From Cellulophaga fucicola (GTDB lineage: Bacteria; Bacteroidota; Bacteroidia; Flavobacteriales; Flavobacteriaceae), in contig NZ_FPIY01000005.1 in the NCBI RefSeq assembly GCF_900119145.1, forward strand, positions 124,001 to 188,000: DNA of 64,000 bases, in the 5' to 3' direction. The translations under genes and the position numbers were made by a program. This document shows positions 62,389 to 64,000 of the stretch, in pieces (within the stretch, counting starts at the first letter, position 1; every line of letters begins with the position of its first letter). Under the pieces are notes generated by a model. That model saw nothing but the letters and a program-made list of their open reading frames with translations, was not told where the DNA came from and did not search any database.

Positions 62389-64000
62389 ATGAAGTATTTT
62401 TTAATGCTAGTATTAATGCTAACCACATTAACTAGTTTTTCTCAATCTAAACAGAAACAATTTAATGTTTCAGGAATTTTATTTACAGCAGATGATAATA
62501 AACCATTAGAATCTGCAACTGTTTATCTGCAAAGAGTAAAGGACAGTTCCTTGGTAACTTATACAATTACAGATCAAAAAGGTCAATTTACTTTAGAAGG
62601 TAAAACATATGACACTACTTTAAATATGTTTATATCTTATATAGGTTACAAAACCTATGCTAAGGTCATACCGGTAGATAGAAAAAAAGTTAACCTAGGA
62701 CAAATAAATTTAGAGGTAGATGAAAACCTTTTAGATGAGGTAGTAGTAAAAGCAACTGCTCCAGTAACAATAAAAAAGGATACTTTAGAGTTTAACGTTA
62801 ATTCTTTTAAGACAAAAAAGGATGCTAATGTAGAAGATTTACTTAAAAAACTACCAGGTGTAGAGGTAGATGAGTCTGGTAAAATTACTGTGAACGGTAA
62901 TGATGTTAGTAATATTTTTGTAAACGGAAAACCTTTCTTTGGTGATGATCCAACAATAACTACACGTAACCTTACTAAAGATATTATAGAAAAGGTTCAA
63001 ATTACAGATACTAAAACAAAATCAGAAGCTTTTACTGGAGAGGAATCAGAATCTGATAACAAGACAATAAACTTAACGATTAAAGAAGATAAAAATAAAG
63101 GTGTTTTTGGTAAAGCATCTGCAGGAGGTGGTACAGATGAGCGTTATGAGGCTGCTGCAATGGTAAATCTTTTTGATAACGACCAAAGATTAAGTGTTCT
63201 TTTTGGTGGTAATAATATTAATTCTGCTGGTTTTAGTTTTGGTGAGTTAGATAATATGTACAGTGTTGTTGGCGGCGGCAGCGGAAGAGGAATAACAACA
63301 TCAAAAAATGCAGGACTAAACTACACGGATAAGTTAAGTGATAAAGTAGAATTGTCTTCAGATTATTTTTATAGTGATAGCCATTCGGAAAATAATAGCG
63401 CAAGCCAGCGAGAAAATATTTTACCAGATTCAAGATATTTTACAGATGCAAATTCTAATTCTGTTGCAGATAATTATAAACATGATGCTAACCTAGAATT
63501 AGAGATAGAATTAGATTCTACATTACGTATAGATATAGAACCATCTTTTACTCATAGCAGAAATACCAACTCGTATACAAGTCAAGAAGAATCTAGAGAT
63601 GATGAGGATTTTGTAACCAACGAATCAGCTTCTAATTCTTTTTCAGAAGGAATCACTAATAATTTTAAAAACGATTTAGATATTACTAAAAAGTTAGGCT
63701 CCAAAGGTTCTTTTTTACGTGTAAGCATTACAAATAACATTAGTAAATCTACTTCGGAAAACTTTCTAGATTCGCAGACAGAAGTATATGGAGATAATCC
63801 AGAGTCTATTACAAGAAATCAGTTTACAGACGGAGAACAAAAATCGACAAGTTTAAATACTGGGCTTACTTATAGAATTCCACTTTTAAAAGAAGAATTG
63901 TCTTTGGATCTAAAATATAATTATCGATCTAATACAGATGAGGATGTAAAGAGTGCTTATGATTTTAACGAAAATTCACAAGCGTTTAATGATTTTAATA
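62389..64000 (+). CDS. TonB-receptor-like outer-membrane barrel protein (3' end outside the window)
   Basis: At least 537 codons, open to the window end. Signal peptide (1-19, SFSQ), then a carboxypeptidase-regulatory-like domain (about 25-110; SATVYLQRVKDSSLV, SYIGYKTYAKV), then a plug-like domain (LDEVVVKATAPVTIKKDTLEFNVNSF; LLKKLPGVEVDESGKITVNG; IFVNGKPFFGDDPTITTRNL). A beta-barrel with many paired Ser/Asn-rich strands follows. This is the OMP family of Bacteroidota with a DUF-like barrel rather than a classical receptor, often of unknown ligand. It is single and not part of the glycerate locus. Confidence 0.85.
   Translation, partial: MKYFLMLVLMLTTLTSFSQSKQKQFNVSGILFTADDNKPLESATVYLQRVKDSSLVTYTITDQKGQFTLEGKTYDTTLNMFISYIGYKTYAKVIPVDRKKVNLGQINLEVDENLLDEVVVKATAPVTIKKDTLEFNVNSFKTKKDANVEDLLKKLPGVEVDESGKITVNGNDVSNIFVNGKPFFGDDPTITTRNLTKDIIEKVQITDTKTKSEAFTGEESESDNKTINLTIKEDKNKGVFGKASAGGGTDERYEAAAMVNLFDNDQRLSVLFGGNNINSAGFSFGELDNMYSVVGGGSGRGITTSKNAGLNYTDKLSDKVELSSDYFYSDSHSENNSASQRENILPDSRYFTDANSNSVADNYKHDANLELEIELDSTLRIDIEPSFTHSRNTNSYTSQEESRDDEDFVTNESASNSFSEGITNNFKNDLDITKKLGSKGSFLRVSITNNISKSTSENFLDSQTEVYGDNPESITRNQFTDGEQKSTSLNTGLTYRIPLLKEELSLDLKYNYRSNTDEDVKSAYDFNENSQAFNDFN

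Overview
The window is low-GC chromosomal DNA from a member of the Bacteroidota, most likely a marine Flavobacteriaceae species. The evidence is the TAnnTTTG promoter boxes typical of Bacteroidota (before tRNA-fMet, era, der and the last gene), a TonB-dependent receptor of carboxypeptidase-regulatory plus plug plus barrel type, short Bacteroidota-style signal peptides, and many lipoproteins. The genus cannot be fixed from this window.

Left flank (1-16.4 kb). A + strand group holds a frameshifted photolyase-family gene, an MtfA-like M90 peptidase, a second photolyase of the prokaryotic (6-4) type that lacks the cysteines for its Fe-S cluster, and a Crp/Fnr regulator. A secreted GlcG/HbpS-like protein, a beta-propeller/Dabb fusion and an SDR oxidoreductase follow. 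From 14.5 down to 7.5 kb a block of - strand genes encodes mostly unrecognised envelope proteins: two DUF3592 paralogues, lipoproteins and a PQQ-type propeller. A lipocalin-like lipoprotein and an ArsO-type flavin monooxygenase close the flank.

Accessory region (16.4-47.9 kb). A 29.2 kb genomic island sits in the initiator tRNA-fMet gene. A 47 bp direct repeat of the tRNA 3' part marks its ends (18628-18674 and 47854-47900), and a tyrosine integrase lies beside the intact tRNA. Paired GTGTAC repeats with the same 12 bp period lie just inside both ends and look like integrase arm sites. The core is integrase, an unknown 226 aa protein, a Y-family polymerase and a DnaE/ImuC-like polymerase. Two cargo modules follow in the direction of transcription. 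Module B (40974 to 32866) is a four-gene operon: a UPF1-like SF1 helicase, a PIN-nuclease protein, a DUF1257-DUF2997 protein and a Ycf46-like AAA+ ATPase. I recognise no named system with this set, and it is the best candidate here for an undescribed defence or RNA-processing system. Module A (32183 to 18819) has an MTase-like protein, a large GIY-YIG-like/helicase/Eco57I-type methylase protein, a GmrSD-like DUF262-DUF1524-DUF4268 protein, an RNase HI with a zinc ribbon, and an exonuclease-RecQ-UvrD fusion. A smaller pair, a PD-(D/E)XK-like protein and a single-HKD PLD protein at 16.5-18.3 kb, lies just outside the island.

The modules are separated by copies of the same boundary sequence. One part (R5) overlaps the 3' end of the dnaE gene; the other (R3) is a minus-strand terminator region. 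The order R3-pair-R5/R3-module A-R5/R3-module B-R5-dnaE suggests that related elements accumulated stepwise at this tRNA.

Right flank (48-64 kb). Housekeeping and metabolic genes include an NhaC-type antiporter, era, a choice-of-anchor-I lipoprotein and der. A LacI-regulated locus then encodes a TonB-dependent receptor, a GH63/MGH1-like glycosidase, a sodium:solute symporter and glycerate kinase. A glycosidase plus glycerate kinase points to a glycosyl-glycerate, such as mannosylglycerate (digeneaside, a red-algal solute) or glucosylglycerate. The window ends inside an outer-membrane barrel protein gene.
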